64,000 bases of DNA, from NCBI GenBank assembly GCA_947169885.1, contig CAMVRM010000007.1, positions 1 to 64,000 of the forward strand, written 5' to 3'. Made by a program: the position numbers and the translations under genes. Each line of letters starts with the position of its first letter. The stretch's first letter is position 1. This stretch comes from an uncultured Ruminococcus sp. (GTDB lineage: Bacteria; Bacillota; Clostridia; Oscillospirales; Ruminococcaceae). This document shows, one piece after another, positions 9,379-19,090 of this stretch. The notes under the pieces were generated by a model. It saw only the letters and a list, made by a program, of their open reading frames with translations. It was not told the DNA's origin and did not search any database.

Positions 9379-9709
9379 TGTTCACATTCGTCAAAACTTG
9401 ATAAGTGTACTGAAATTTATACTTTTGATTATTGCGGGTAAGATTTTTGTACAGTTGGAAAGTGCTTTTGATATTATCGTATACAAGTACGGATCTATGT
9501 ACAAATAAAAGCAACTGTGATATTATTCGTACAGATACTGTTCTTGCTGATGTTCACATTTGATAAGTGTGCCGAAAATCACTCTCTTGAATGCAATGGG
9601 TAAGATTTTTGTACAGTTAGAAAGCGTTTTTGATATTATCGTGTACAAGTACGGATTTATGTACGTTTATAGATAACTGTAACATTATTCGTACAGATAA
9701 AATTGCTGA
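9372..9709. repeat. Two diverged tandem copies of a ~165-170 bp GTAC-rich intergenic element
   Basis: ttgctgatgttcacatt...gtaagatttttgtacagtt(g/a)gaaag(t/c)g(c/t)ttttgatattatcgt(a/g)tacaagtacggat(c/t)tatgtac...ttattcgtacagata occurs twice in succession. Confidence 0.88.
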
Positions 9710-9768
9710 AAATACGCACGAAACAGTGCGGTTTAGTGTCTACCGACGGGAGTCGGAGGAGGTATATT

Positions 9769-10521
9769 ATGGAAAAGATAAGATTACAGAAGATCATTTC
9801 GGACAACGGCATCTGTTCACGCAGAAAAGCGGAGGAGATGATCTCGCAGGGGCGTGTCAAGGTCAACGGCAGACCCGTCAAAGTCGGCGACAAAGCCGAC
9901 CCGATGAAAGACCTCATCAGCATTGACGGCGAGCCTATCCGCATCGAACGCAGACGCTCTCTGCGCTACATCATGCTCAACAAGCCGAGGGGCTACGTCA
10001 CCACCATGAGCGATGAACTTGACCGCAAAAACGTCACCGAACTGCTCACGGGCGTGGGCGACCGGGTCTACCCCATAGGCAGGCTGGACAAGAACTCCGA
10101 GGGGCTTCTGCTGTTCACAAATGACGGACGGCTCGCCAACGACATCATGCACCCCTCACGCCACATCACCAAGACTTACCGTGTGACGGTGCGCCCCGAC
10201 ATTGATGACGAAACGCTCGTCAAGCTCGCCGAGGGCGTTGTCATCGACGGCAAAAAGACCCTGCCCTGCACCGTGCTGGTGCTTGAAAAACAGCCCGGGC
10301 GTGTTGTTCTGCAAATGACGATCAGCGAGGGCAGGAACAGGCAGATACGCAAGATGTGCGAAGCCGTGGGGCTTGAAGTCGCACGCCTGAAACGCACGTC
10401 CATAGGTCCTGTGCGCCTCGGTATGCTCAAACCCGGCGAATGGCGTGACCTCAAACCCGATGAACTGCGTGCCCTGCGCACCGCTATCGAGAAGAACAAA
10501 GCCGCAAACGATAATAAATAA
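9769..10521 (+). CDS. rluB: 23S rRNA pseudouridine synthase (RluB/RsuA family)
   Basis: MEKIRLQKIISDNGICSRRKAEEMI S4 domain; YPIGRLDKNSEGLLLFTNDGRLAN. Confidence 0.93.
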   Translation: MEKIRLQKIISDNGICSRRKAEEMISQGRVKVNGRPVKVGDKADPMKDLISIDGEPIRIERRRSLRYIMLNKPRGYVTTMSDELDRKNVTELLTGVGDRVYPIGRLDKNSEGLLLFTNDGRLANDIMHPSRHITKTYRVTVRPDIDDETLVKLAEGVVIDGKKTLPCTVLVLEKQPGRVVLQMTISEGRNRQIRKMCEAVGLEVARLKRTSIGPVRLGMLKPGEWRDLKPDELRALRTAIEKNKAANDNK

Positions 10522-10655
10522 ACGTTCGGGAAATATGGCATCGGCTTTTTCGTGCCGTATTTCCTGCTTACCGTTTAAGGTTGGCATTTATCAAATATAA
10601 ATGTAAACTTTTTTTGCGGTTATCGTAAAAATTGTATATTATTTTCAAAAGTAAC

Positions 10656-10684
10656 TTGATATTTTATCCCTTTTGTATTATAAT
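10656..10684 (+). promoter_or_regulatory. Sigma-A promoter TTGATA-N17-TATAAT
   Basis: Direct match upstream of the carboxyltransferase operon. Confidence 0.7.
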
Positions 10685-10741
10685 AAATTTGTATGTTAAT
10701 TTTCCGCAAGAGTGCGGACTAAATCGAATGGAGGAAAGGAT

Positions 10742-12118
10742 ATGGCTGAAATCAAGTCAAACCCTGCGGAACTGGCGGCGCTCGCTGCTGCTGACAGCAC
10801 CGCAAAAAAAAGACTTACATATCTCTACGATGAGGGCAGATACACCGAACTTGACGCATACGCCGCAAACGGCGACAAGCTGTGCGGTGCGGTGACTGCT
10901 TTCGGTTACGTTAACGGCAACGCTTGCTATGCTTTTTCGCAGGACGTGAGCGTGAACTATGGTGCGCTCAACCGTGCGCAGGCTGAAAAGCTCGCAAAGG
11001 TCTATGACCTTGCCGCAAAAACAGGCGTTCCCGTGGTGGGCATCTATGACAGCTGCGGCGCTGACCTGACTGACGGTCACGAGGCTCTCAACGCTTACGG
11101 CGAACTGCTGCTTGCTATGAGCAATCTTTCGGGCGTTGTTCCCCAGATCGCTGTTGTTGCAGGCGTTTGCTCGGGAACTTCGGCACTGCTCGCACAGTCG
11201 GCTGACTTCACAGTTGTTGCTGACGGCGCTGAACTGTATTTCAGCCCAAACACAGGCGCAAATTCCGATTCTGCCGCAAAGAACGGCACTGCCGCTCTGA
11301 CCGCTCCCGATGACATGGCTGCTGTCAAGGCTGCAAGAACACTTCTCGAAAAGCTGCCTATGAACAACCTTTCGCCTGTTCCGATGTATGAATTTGAAGC
11401 ACCGTCTGCTCCTGCGGCGGGCGATGCTGTGTCGCTCGCAAAGGCTGTCCTTGACGTAAACAGCATCACGGAAGTTTACGCTGATTACGGCTCTGCTTCT
11501 TACACCGCACTTGCGACCCTCAGCGGCGCAGCTGTCGGTTTTGTTGCTACAAATAAGACAAGAAGCGCACTCACTGCCGAGGACTGCACGAAGATCGCAC
11601 GTTTTGTACGCACCTGCGATGCTTTTGCTATCCCCGTTATAACGGCTGTCGACACAGTTGGTTTTGAGTGCGGCGATGAGTGCGAAGCGGCAGGCGATGT
11701 AAAGAGCATGGCTAAGCTTGCTCACGCTTATGCAGAAGCTACTACCATTAAAATTTCCGCTGTCACAGGCAAGGCTTACGGTGCGGCATTTATCGCACTC
11801 GCAGGAAAGGGCGCAAACGCTGACCTTTCTTACGCTGTCAACACTGCTGTTATCACTCCGCTCGCTCCGATAACTGCGGCAGAGTTCCTTTATCACGATG
11901 AACTTGCAGGCGCTGACGACCCCAAGGAAAAGAGACTTTCGCTTGCGGCTCGCTACGCTGCTGAGGAAGGTTCGCCGTTCGCTGCTGCTGAAAAGGGCTG
12001 CATTGACGGCGTTACGACTGCTCAGGGTCTGAGAAGCACACTCGTTTCGGCTGTTGAGATACTCGCAGGCAAGCGTGTTTCCAGATTGCCAAAGAAGCAC
12101 AGCAATATCCAGCTTTAA
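10742..12118 (+). CDS. Carboxyl transferase domain protein (acyl-CoA carboxylase beta / transcarboxylase 12S-like)
   Basis: MAEIKSNPAELAALAAADSTAKKRLTYLYDEGRYTELDAYA; GAYGAAFIALAGKGANAD-like crotonase-fold core; linked to BCCP and oadA. Confidence 0.78.
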   Translation: MAEIKSNPAELAALAAADSTAKKRLTYLYDEGRYTELDAYAANGDKLCGAVTAFGYVNGNACYAFSQDVSVNYGALNRAQAEKLAKVYDLAAKTGVPVVGIYDSCGADLTDGHEALNAYGELLLAMSNLSGVVPQIAVVAGVCSGTSALLAQSADFTVVADGAELYFSPNTGANSDSAAKNGTAALTAPDDMAAVKAARTLLEKLPMNNLSPVPMYEFEAPSAPAAGDAVSLAKAVLDVNSITEVYADYGSASYTALATLSGAAVGFVATNKTRSALTAEDCTKIARFVRTCDAFAIPVITAVDTVGFECGDECEAAGDVKSMAKLAHAYAEATTIKISAVTGKAYGAAFIALAGKGANADLSYAVNTAVITPLAPITAAEFLYHDELAGADDPKEKRLSLAARYAAEEGSPFAAAEKGCIDGVTTAQGLRSTLVSAVEILAGKRVSRLPKKHSNIQL

Positions 12119-12137
12119 AAAAAGTGGAAAGTTTTTT

Positions 12138-12332
12138 ATGAAAAAGACTGATAACGCTGAAAGTACTGAGAAAAAGTACAAAACGACCAAAAGACCTCAG
12201 AGTTTTAAGAATCATAAGATAAGACCCTATGACCTGTGGGAAGCCGGAGAATGCCCTGTGTGCGGCTGGTACTACGAAGGCGATCTTATAGGGCAGATCA
12301 AATGTCCGGTCTGCGGTCAGCTTATAGATTAA
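12138..12332 (+). CDS. Small zinc-ribbon protein (64 aa)
   Basis: ATG with GGAAAG RBS; CPVCGWYYEGDLIGQIKCPVCGQ (two CxxC). Confidence 0.72.
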   Translation: MKKTDNAESTEKKYKTTKRPQSFKNHKIRPYDLWEAGECPVCGWYYEGDLIGQIKCPVCGQLID

Positions 12333-12365
12333 AGTCAACTTATATCTGAAAAGGCGGTAAACACA

Positions 12366-12725
12366 ATGAAAAGATACAATATCACTGTAAACGGAAAGGC
12401 TTACGATGTAAGCGTTGAGGAACTTGACGGCGGCGCTGCTCCTGCTGCTGCTGTCTCCGCACCTGCTGCTGCTGCTCCTGCACCTGCTCCTGCTGCGGCT
12501 GCACCTGCAAACGGCACAAAGGTAAGCGCACCTATGCCCGGAACTATCCTTGACATAAAGGTATCTGTCGGTGACACTGTTTCCGAGGGTCAGGCTCTCG
12601 CTATCCTCGAAGCAATGAAAATGGAAAATGACATCAATTCGCCATGCGCAGGCAAGGTACTGAGCATCAACGTCCAGAAGGGCGCAGCTGTTGAGACAGG
12701 CACGCTCGTCTGCGTTGTCGGCTGA
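12366..12725 (+). CDS. Biotin carboxyl carrier protein
   Basis: Ala/Pro-rich linker then biotinyl motif EAMKMENDI. Confidence 0.93.
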   Translation: MKRYNITVNGKAYDVSVEELDGGAAPAAAVSAPAAAAPAPAPAAAAPANGTKVSAPMPGTILDIKVSVGDTVSEGQALAILEAMKMENDINSPCAGKVLSINVQKGAAVETGTLVCVVG

Positions 12726-12748
12726 TAAAACGAAAGGAACTGATAACA

Positions 12749-14149
12749 ATGGCAAAGAAACTCGGTATAACCGAAACTGTCCTGCGTGATGCTCATCAGT
12801 CGCTCATTGCCACCAGAATGTCCATTGACGAGATGAAGCCTATCATGCAGGAAATGGACAAGATCGGCTTTCACTCCGCAGAGGTGTGGGGCGGTGCGAC
12901 TTTCGATTCCTGCATTCGTTTCCTGAACGAAGACCCGTGGGAGAGACTGAGAACTATCAGACGTGAGATGCCGAACACAAAGCTGCAAATGCTGTTCCGT
13001 GGTCAGAATATGCTTGGTTACAGGCACTATGCTGACGACTGCGTTGAATATTTCGTGCAGAAATCTATCGCAAACGGTATCGACATCATTAGAATTTTTG
13101 ACGCATTAAACGACATCCGCAACCTTGAAACGGCTGTTAAAGCGGCTAAAAAGGAAAAGGGTCACGCTCAGATCGCTATTAGCTACACGCTGGGCGATGT
13201 TTTCACCCACGAATATTACGTAAATTACGCAAAGCAGATCGAGTCGCTGGGCGCTGATTCTATCTGCATCAAGGATATGGCGGCTCTGCTCACCCCCTAC
13301 GAGGCAAGCGCACTCGTCACCGAGCTGAAAAAGGCGGTCAAGATCCCGATCCAGCTGCACACCCACTACACAACGGGTCTTGCTTCCATGTGCATAATCA
13401 AAGCTGCTGAGGCAGGCGTGGACGTTGTGGACACCGCTATGTCGCCGCTCGCACTGGGCACTTCGCACGCTCCTACCGAGTCGATCGTGGCTGCGTTCCA
13501 GGGCACTGAGTACGATACGGGTCTTGACCTCGTTAAGCTGGGCGAGATCAGAGAGTACTTCATGGGTCTGAGACAGAAGTACATCGACAACGGTCTGCTC
13601 GACCCGAAAATGCTTGCGACCGATGCAAAAACGCTCATTTATCAAGTGCCGGGCGGTATGCTCTCCAACCTGCTGTCTCAGCTGAAACAGGCAGGCAAGG
13701 AGGACAAGTTCAACGAGGTGCTGGAAGAAGTTCCGAGAGTGCGCAAGGACGCAGGTTCTCCTCCGCTGGTAACGCCCTCCTCGCAGATCGTCGGCACTCA
13801 GGCAGTGTTCAACGTTATTCTGGGCGAGAGATACAAGAACGTCACCAAGGAGTTCAAGGAACTGGTAAGGGGCGGTTACGGCAAGACTCCCGAGCCGATA
13901 GCTGCGGAATTTTCCAAGAAGATACTGGGCGACGAGAAGCCGATCACCTGCCGTCCTGCCGATCTGCTCGAGCCTGAGCTTGAAAAACTGCGCTTAGAGT
14001 GCAAGGAGTGGACGGAGCAGGAGGAAGATGTTCTGACCTACGCAATGTTCCCGAAGGTCGCTCCCAAGTTCTTCAAGGCAAGACGTGACAAAAAGTACAA
14101 TATTGACGGCGCTCACAGCGATGCCGCAAGCAAGGTACACCCCGTTTAA
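12749..14149 (+). CDS. oadA: Oxaloacetate decarboxylase alpha / pyruvate carboxylase subunit B
   Basis: ITETVLRDAHQSLIATRM; KDMAALLTPYEASALVTELKK; QLHTHYTTGLA. Confidence 0.93.
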   Translation: MAKKLGITETVLRDAHQSLIATRMSIDEMKPIMQEMDKIGFHSAEVWGGATFDSCIRFLNEDPWERLRTIRREMPNTKLQMLFRGQNMLGYRHYADDCVEYFVQKSIANGIDIIRIFDALNDIRNLETAVKAAKKEKGHAQIAISYTLGDVFTHEYYVNYAKQIESLGADSICIKDMAALLTPYEASALVTELKKAVKIPIQLHTHYTTGLASMCIIKAAEAGVDVVDTAMSPLALGTSHAPTESIVAAFQGTEYDTGLDLVKLGEIREYFMGLRQKYIDNGLLDPKMLATDAKTLIYQVPGGMLSNLLSQLKQAGKEDKFNEVLEEVPRVRKDAGSPPLVTPSSQIVGTQAVFNVILGERYKNVTKEFKELVRGGYGKTPEPIAAEFSKKILGDEKPITCRPADLLEPELEKLRLECKEWTEQEEDVLTYAMFPKVAPKFFKARRDKKYNIDGAHSDAASKVHPV

Positions 14150-14160
14150 GCAAAAAATTA

Positions 14161-14194
14161 AGAGACTCACCGTGAAAAGTGAGTCTCTTTTTTT
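14161..14194 (+). terminator. Rho-independent terminator
   Basis: AGAGACTCAC-cgtgaaaa-GTGAGTCTCT followed by T tract. Confidence 0.9.
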
Positions 14195-14241
14195 GCTTGT
14201 TCGCAATAAGTGGTAAGTGAAATAGTCCGGGAGTGTGCTGT

Positions 14242-15075
14242 TTATTGCGGTGAATTTGTGATAATTTGTGTGGGGTTGTCCTCTTTTATAAGTATCTCGC
14301 CTATCGAATCGGCTTTTATACGTCCGCTTGTGGGGTCAAGGATACTGTCGATACTGCCTACAATATCCGCATCAACGGTGGAGTACTCAAACGCAAGGGT
14401 AGTATTTTTCAGCGTGCAGTTGATAAGTTTCAGGTTCTCGATGTAGCACATACCTTGCAGGCTTTCGATCTCACAGTTGATGAAAGTCAGATTTTTCGAG
14501 TTCCAGCCGAGATATGCACCCGAAATAACGCAATTTTCGGCAAGTATGTTCTCACTGTTCCAGAAAGCGTCACGTCCGGTTATCTTCGAGTTTGTTATGT
14601 GTAAATTTTTCACGCCGTCAAAGCTGTAACAGCCGTCAAGCACAAGTCCGTCAACGCTGATGTCACGGCTGTTCATGCAGAGATAGTCACCCGAAACGTA
14701 AATATCTTTAACAAAAACGTTGCTGCACTCCCAGAGCAGTTCAGAACCGTTTGCGAACTTTGTGCCGCTTATATTCACATTGTCACAGCGCCTGAAAGCT
14801 TTAACGCCGTTGTAGTCTGTATTTGTCATGCGGACATTGTTCGTGTACCAAAGAGCGGCACGGGTGTTCTCTGAGAATCGGCAGCTGTCGATATTGACAT
14901 TGTTGCAGTACCAAACGGGGTATTTCCAAAGAAAATCGCAGTCATGCAGGTCGACATCTTCCGAGTGTTTGAGCGCCGACTCACCAACGTCAAAACTGCA
15001 TTTTTCGATTTTCACGCCCTTTGAACGGAACAGAGAACGCTCGTCTGTAAATTGCTTATTGTGAATTTCGGTCAT
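14242..15075 (-). CDS. DUF3737 family protein (repetitive beta-helix-like)
   Basis: MTEIHNKQFTDERSLFRSKGVKIEKCSFDVGESALKHSEDVDLHDCDFLWKYPVWYCNNV. Confidence 0.85.
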   Translation of the reverse strand: MTEIHNKQFTDERSLFRSKGVKIEKCSFDVGESALKHSEDVDLHDCDFLWKYPVWYCNNVNIDSCRFSENTRAALWYTNNVRMTNTDYNGVKAFRRCDNVNISGTKFANGSELLWECSNVFVKDIYVSGDYLCMNSRDISVDGLVLDGCYSFDGVKNLHITNSKITGRDAFWNSENILAENCVISGAYLGWNSKNLTFINCEIESLQGMCYIENLKLINCTLKNTTLAFEYSTVDADIVGSIDSILDPTSGRIKADSIGEILIKEDNPTQIITNSPQ

Positions 15076-15087
15076 GTAAAGTTCTCC

Positions 15088-15723
15088 TTAGTAAAGATCG
15101 GTCTTGAATACATCACTGTAAATAATTGGCAGGTCGGAACGTGGAGCAATGCCGTTGACCTCAAAAAGCTCCGTCAGCGTGACAAGTTCGTAACCTTGAC
15201 GGATAAGCGTTGGGACGATGACTTTCAGTGCTTCGACTGTCTTTTGGTTGTTCTGCTGATCGTGAAGAAGTATCATCACGCCGTCAGCTGCATCTGCGAG
15301 GACTTTCTGCACACGTTCTTCCGCAGAAACGCTCTGATCCCAGTCATTACAGCCTATTCCGCAGATAAACGGCAGGTCGATGAGCCGAAACATACGTTCG
15401 TCATAAGCGATATACGGCGGACGAAAAAACTTAGGTCGCTGACCGATTATTGCGGTTATACGGCGCTCGGTTTCTTCCATTTCGTCAAGTATCTGCTGGT
15501 CGGTTAGCTTTGTCATGTCGCTGTGGGTCAGTGAATGAGTGTTTATCTCGTGCCCATCAGCTTGTTCACGCCGCACAAGATACTCGGTCTCGGGCGTGAT
15601 GTTGTTTCCGATAAGGAAGAACGAACCCTTTGCGCCATGCTCTTTGAGAATGTCCAGCACCTGCGGAGTTATCTCGGGATCGGGTCCGTCATCGAACGTC
15701 AGCGCAATATATTTTTTGTTCAT
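15088..15723 (-). CDS. Polysaccharide deacetylase (NodB/CE4 family)
   Basis: YIALTFDDGPDPEITPQVLDIL; EINTHSLTHSDM; RPPY. Confidence 0.93.
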   Translation of the reverse strand: MNKKYIALTFDDGPDPEITPQVLDILKEHGAKGSFFLIGNNITPETEYLVRREQADGHEINTHSLTHSDMTKLTDQQILDEMEETERRITAIIGQRPKFFRPPYIAYDERMFRLIDLPFICGIGCNDWDQSVSAEERVQKVLADAADGVMILLHDQQNNQKTVEALKVIVPTLIRQGYELVTLTELFEVNGIAPRSDLPIIYSDVFKTDLY

Positions 15724-16427
15724 AAATTGTCATCTCCTAAAAGCATTTCGGCGAAGCGCATATCGGTCGGAGTGGTCAGCTTTATGTTGCGCTCGCTGCC
15801 GAGTATCAGACCGACAGGCAGACCAGCCGTGATGAAAACGCTCGCCGTGTCGGTCAGGCGGCTTTTTTGCTCATCGGTCAGCGAACTGTACGCCGAAGCG
15901 AGCTTTTCAAGGCGGAAAGTCTGCGGAGTGAGGGCACGGAACAGCGTGGAGCGGTCGGGAACGCTGTCGATGTGTGCGCCGTTTTGCGAGAAAAGAAGCG
16001 TGTCGGTGGAGGGTATGCAGACGGTAACTCCGTCCTCACGCTCCATAGCAGAAATGCTGTCAAGTATCTCGGCTTTACTTACGAACGGTCGAACGCCGTC
16101 ATGGGTAAGGATAATGTCCTCAGCCGTAACGCCGTGCCCTGCCGAAATGCTCTGCACGATGCGAAAGACAGTTTCCGTCCTGTCCTTACCGCCCTCCAAA
16201 ATTCGCAGACGGGAAGCGTCAAGCTCCGAATCTGCGCACATTTCGGTAAATTTGTTCACCCAGTCGGAATGCACCCCGACATACACAAAGTCTATCTCGG
16301 CGCATTCCAGAAATTTCCTGACAGTATGCACAAGGACAGGCGTGCCGCCCAGGGGCAGGAACTGTTTTGGAATGTCAGCGCCCATGCGTGAGCCTGTTCC
16401 GCCTGCGACAATGGCTGCGTAGATCAT
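15720..16427 (-). CDS. ispD: 2-C-methyl-D-erythritol 4-phosphate cytidylyltransferase
   Basis: MIYAAIVAGGTGSRMGADIPKQFLPLGGTPVLVHTV; ILTHDGVRPFV; start chosen inside longer ORF. Confidence 0.93.
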   Translation of the reverse strand: MIYAAIVAGGTGSRMGADIPKQFLPLGGTPVLVHTVRKFLECAEIDFVYVGVHSDWVNKFTEMCADSELDASRLRILEGGKDRTETVFRIVQSISAGHGVTAEDIILTHDGVRPFVSKAEILDSISAMEREDGVTVCIPSTDTLLFSQNGAHIDSVPDRSTLFRALTPQTFRLEKLASAYSSLTDEQKSRLTDTASVFITAGLPVGLILGSERNIKLTTPTDMRFAEMLLGDDNL

Positions 16428-16470
16428 GATTTCACCTTCAAAAAAGGCGGCACGAATGCCGCCCGTAGTT

Positions 16471-17625
16471 TTATTTGTGGTACTTTTCGAGAAGTGCCGA
16501 AATTTTCTGATGAGGGTCGATAACGTCTGAAATGGACATATCGTGATTGAGTGTCGCAATGTAGTAAGCGATGTACTTTGAGCAGTCAACTTCGTGGAAC
16601 CAAGGTCTTTCGAGAAGTTCGGGAGTGCGGTAGGTGAGGTTCGTGCCGAAAACTGCATCGATCGTGCCTTTCTCGAACATTTCGTCAAACTTTTTAAGAC
16701 CGCTTGTGAACATTCCGTAGGTCGCATAGCAGAAAATTTTGTTGGCATTGCGCTTTTTCAGTTCGATAGCGATGTCTAGCATCGACTCGCCCGAAGCGAT
16801 AAGGTCATCGGCGATGAAAACGTTCTTGCCCTTGACATCGTTGCCCATGTATTCGTGAGCGACAATGGGGTTCCTGCCGTTTATAACGGTGGAGTAGTCA
16901 CGGCGCTTATAGAACATACCGAGGTCAACGCCCAGCACCGAAGCGTAATACATATTTCTGCCGATAGCGCCCTCATCGGGGGACACGATCATGAAGTTAT
17001 CCTTATCGAATTTCAGCTCGGGGAAAGTGCGGATCATGGTTTTCAACACCTGATAGGAAGGCATGATGTTGTCAAAGCCTGTCAGGGGGATAGCGTTCTG
17101 AACTCTTGGGTCGTGAGCATCGAATGTGATGATGTTCTGAACGCCCATGTTCGCAAGTTCCTGCAAAGCAACTGCGCAGTCGAGCGACTCACGGTAGGTA
17201 CGGCGGTGCTGTCTGCCGCCGTAAAGGATAGGCATGATAACATTTATGCGGTGAGCCTTGCCGCTTGCAGCCTGTATGATGCGTTTGAGATCCTGAAAAT
17301 GGTCATCGGGAGACATTGCGTTTTCCTTGCCGAACATTGTGTAAGTACAGCTGTAATTTGCCATGTCGCAGATGATAAACAGGTCTTTTCCTCGAACGGT
17401 CTGTTTGATAAGACCCTTTCCGTCACCCGACTGGAATCGGGGGCATTCAGCCTCGATAAGAAAACCCTTGTCGTCCTCGGGGATATTGAACCACTTGCGG
17501 AAATAGCCGTCAAGTCTTGTGCCCAGCTCGGAAGCGCTCTGCATAGCGATGATGCCGAGGGGTGCGACACTTGTGCTGGTGTCAAAAATCACTTTTTCGT
17601 TACTGCCCATCTGATTGATCCTCAT
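16471..17625 (-). CDS. prs: Ribose-phosphate pyrophosphokinase, divergent long form
   Basis: DLFIICDMANYS...LYGGRQHRR...ITFDAHDPRVQNAIPL...IVSPDEGAIGRN...NVFIADDLIASGESM. Confidence 0.88.
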   Translation of the reverse strand: MRINQMGSNEKVIFDTSTSVAPLGIIAMQSASELGTRLDGYFRKWFNIPEDDKGFLIEAECPRFQSGDGKGLIKQTVRGKDLFIICDMANYSCTYTMFGKENAMSPDDHFQDLKRIIQAASGKAHRINVIMPILYGGRQHRRTYRESLDCAVALQELANMGVQNIITFDAHDPRVQNAIPLTGFDNIMPSYQVLKTMIRTFPELKFDKDNFMIVSPDEGAIGRNMYYASVLGVDLGMFYKRRDYSTVINGRNPIVAHEYMGNDVKGKNVFIADDLIASGESMLDIAIELKKRNANKIFCYATYGMFTSGLKKFDEMFEKGTIDAVFGTNLTYRTPELLERPWFHEVDCSKYIAYYIATLNHDMSISDVIDPHQKISALLEKYHK

Positions 17626-17875
17626 TTCTAAATCATTTGTCCGCAGCCGCAGACTTTAATATACTTCTATTATACAATATTTGCGTCAGACTTTCAAGTG
17701 CTTACAGAAAAATTTATTATTTTTGCTCATTTGTACAAAATCGACAGAGTTTACCTATGTTTACTTGTATCAAAAATGTAAAAGAATGACATTTGTACAC
17801 AGTATTTTTTTACCTGAATGAAAACAAAAAGCGTTTTAAGCCCGACATCTGCCGAGCCGAAAACGCCTGTTATCC

Positions 17876-18844
17876 TTAAAGAAGATTTTCGAGAAATGCG
17901 ATAGTCTTGTGGTCGAACACAAGATCCTGAGCCGCCATGTCCTCGTCTATCTGCCACGATTTTGAGGCAGAGAAAACGGAACTTACGAAAAACGGCTGAG
18001 AGTTGAGATAACCCAGCGGGATGACTGCGGCAGGGATGCCCTCTTTTTCGCTCAGCTGTTTGACCCTTGCGAGCCTTGCGAGGTTTGCGGTGGAAGTGAA
18101 CTGACCCTCGGGGAGATTTTTCGCAGGGTCGCCCTTTGCGAGCTTTGCGAAAAAGCCCTTTGCCTGCGGACAGTAAGCCATGACGGGTATGCCGCTTCTC
18201 TGATACCACCTGAATTCACGCAGGTTCATGCAGACAACGGTGGGGTCGCCGAACGTATCGGTGGAAGAATGCGCAAGGCTGTAATTTATCTGACTTATCC
18301 TGAAAGGCTCCATGCCGTTTGCTTCTGCGAACTTGTTAGCCTCTTCGATGCGTGCGGAAGTCCAGTTAGACGCACCTAAAAAATGCACCTTGCCGCTCTT
18401 GACAAAATCGTTGAGAACGGGCATTATCTCGCTGACGGGGATAAGTTCATCGTCACGGTGCAGGAAATAAACATCTATGTAGTCAACGCCGAGAACTCTG
18501 AGCGAGCGTTCAAGGTCGTATTCAAGGTCATCTCTTGTGAGCCTTGACTGTTCCATGTTGTCGAAAGGAGGGTGTCCGCCCTTGGTGCAAATCACGATGT
18601 CATCACGGCAGCCCCTAGCTTTGAGCCATCTGCCGACAACGCCCTCGGAGGAGTCAGCGCCTTCCTCGAGCCATTCGCAGTAAACACGGGCAGTGTCGAT
18701 GCACCTGCCGCCGTCTTTATAATAGGTATCCAGCAGTTCAAAATAGATCTCATCGGAATCGCTTCTTTCAAAGCCGGCAGTTCCGAAAGTCAGTGCAGGT
18801 ATCTTCAAGGCGTACTTGTCGTTTTTCAGGTCAAAGTTTAACAT
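17876..18844 (-). CDS. Aldo/keto reductase
   Basis: FDTARVY-like CIDTARVYCEWLEEG; YIDVYFLHRDDE; LGASNW. Confidence 0.9.
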   Translation of the reverse strand: MLNFDLKNDKYALKIPALTFGTAGFERSDSDEIYFELLDTYYKDGGRCIDTARVYCEWLEEGADSSEGVVGRWLKARGCRDDIVICTKGGHPPFDNMEQSRLTRDDLEYDLERSLRVLGVDYIDVYFLHRDDELIPVSEIMPVLNDFVKSGKVHFLGASNWTSARIEEANKFAEANGMEPFRISQINYSLAHSSTDTFGDPTVVCMNLREFRWYQRSGIPVMAYCPQAKGFFAKLAKGDPAKNLPEGQFTSTANLARLARVKQLSEKEGIPAAVIPLGYLNSQPFFVSSVFSASKSWQIDEDMAAQDLVFDHKTIAFLENLL

Positions 18845-19013
18845 TCTATTATCCTTTCTGTTTTTCTTGAGAACGCAAATGAAAATAAAGCCCCCAATGA
18901 GCTTTTTTGCGTTCCGATATAAACCTTATTCATCAATATGAATAATCATACCACATATTTATAGCTTGATTTGAGTGAAATTGTAAATTTTTTTTAATAA
19001 TTGCAGAAAGTGC

Positions 19014-19042
19014 TTGACAAGCTGTTTTACTTGATATATAAT
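19014..19042 (+). promoter_or_regulatory. Consensus sigma-A promoter TTGACA-N17-TATAAT
   Basis: Exact consensus upstream of ylxM-ffh. Confidence 0.85.
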
Positions 19043-19090
19043 AGAAAAGCAATGTAAAGAACATATGCTTTACAAAAGGGGGCAGGTCAG

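Noticed and set aside
10757-12190. 477-aa minus-strand ORF antisense to the carboxyltransferase
   Set aside because: No recognisable domain, Ser/Cys/Arg-rich composition, and no RBS logic; it is a by-product of GCN/GAC-rich codon usage on the plus strand
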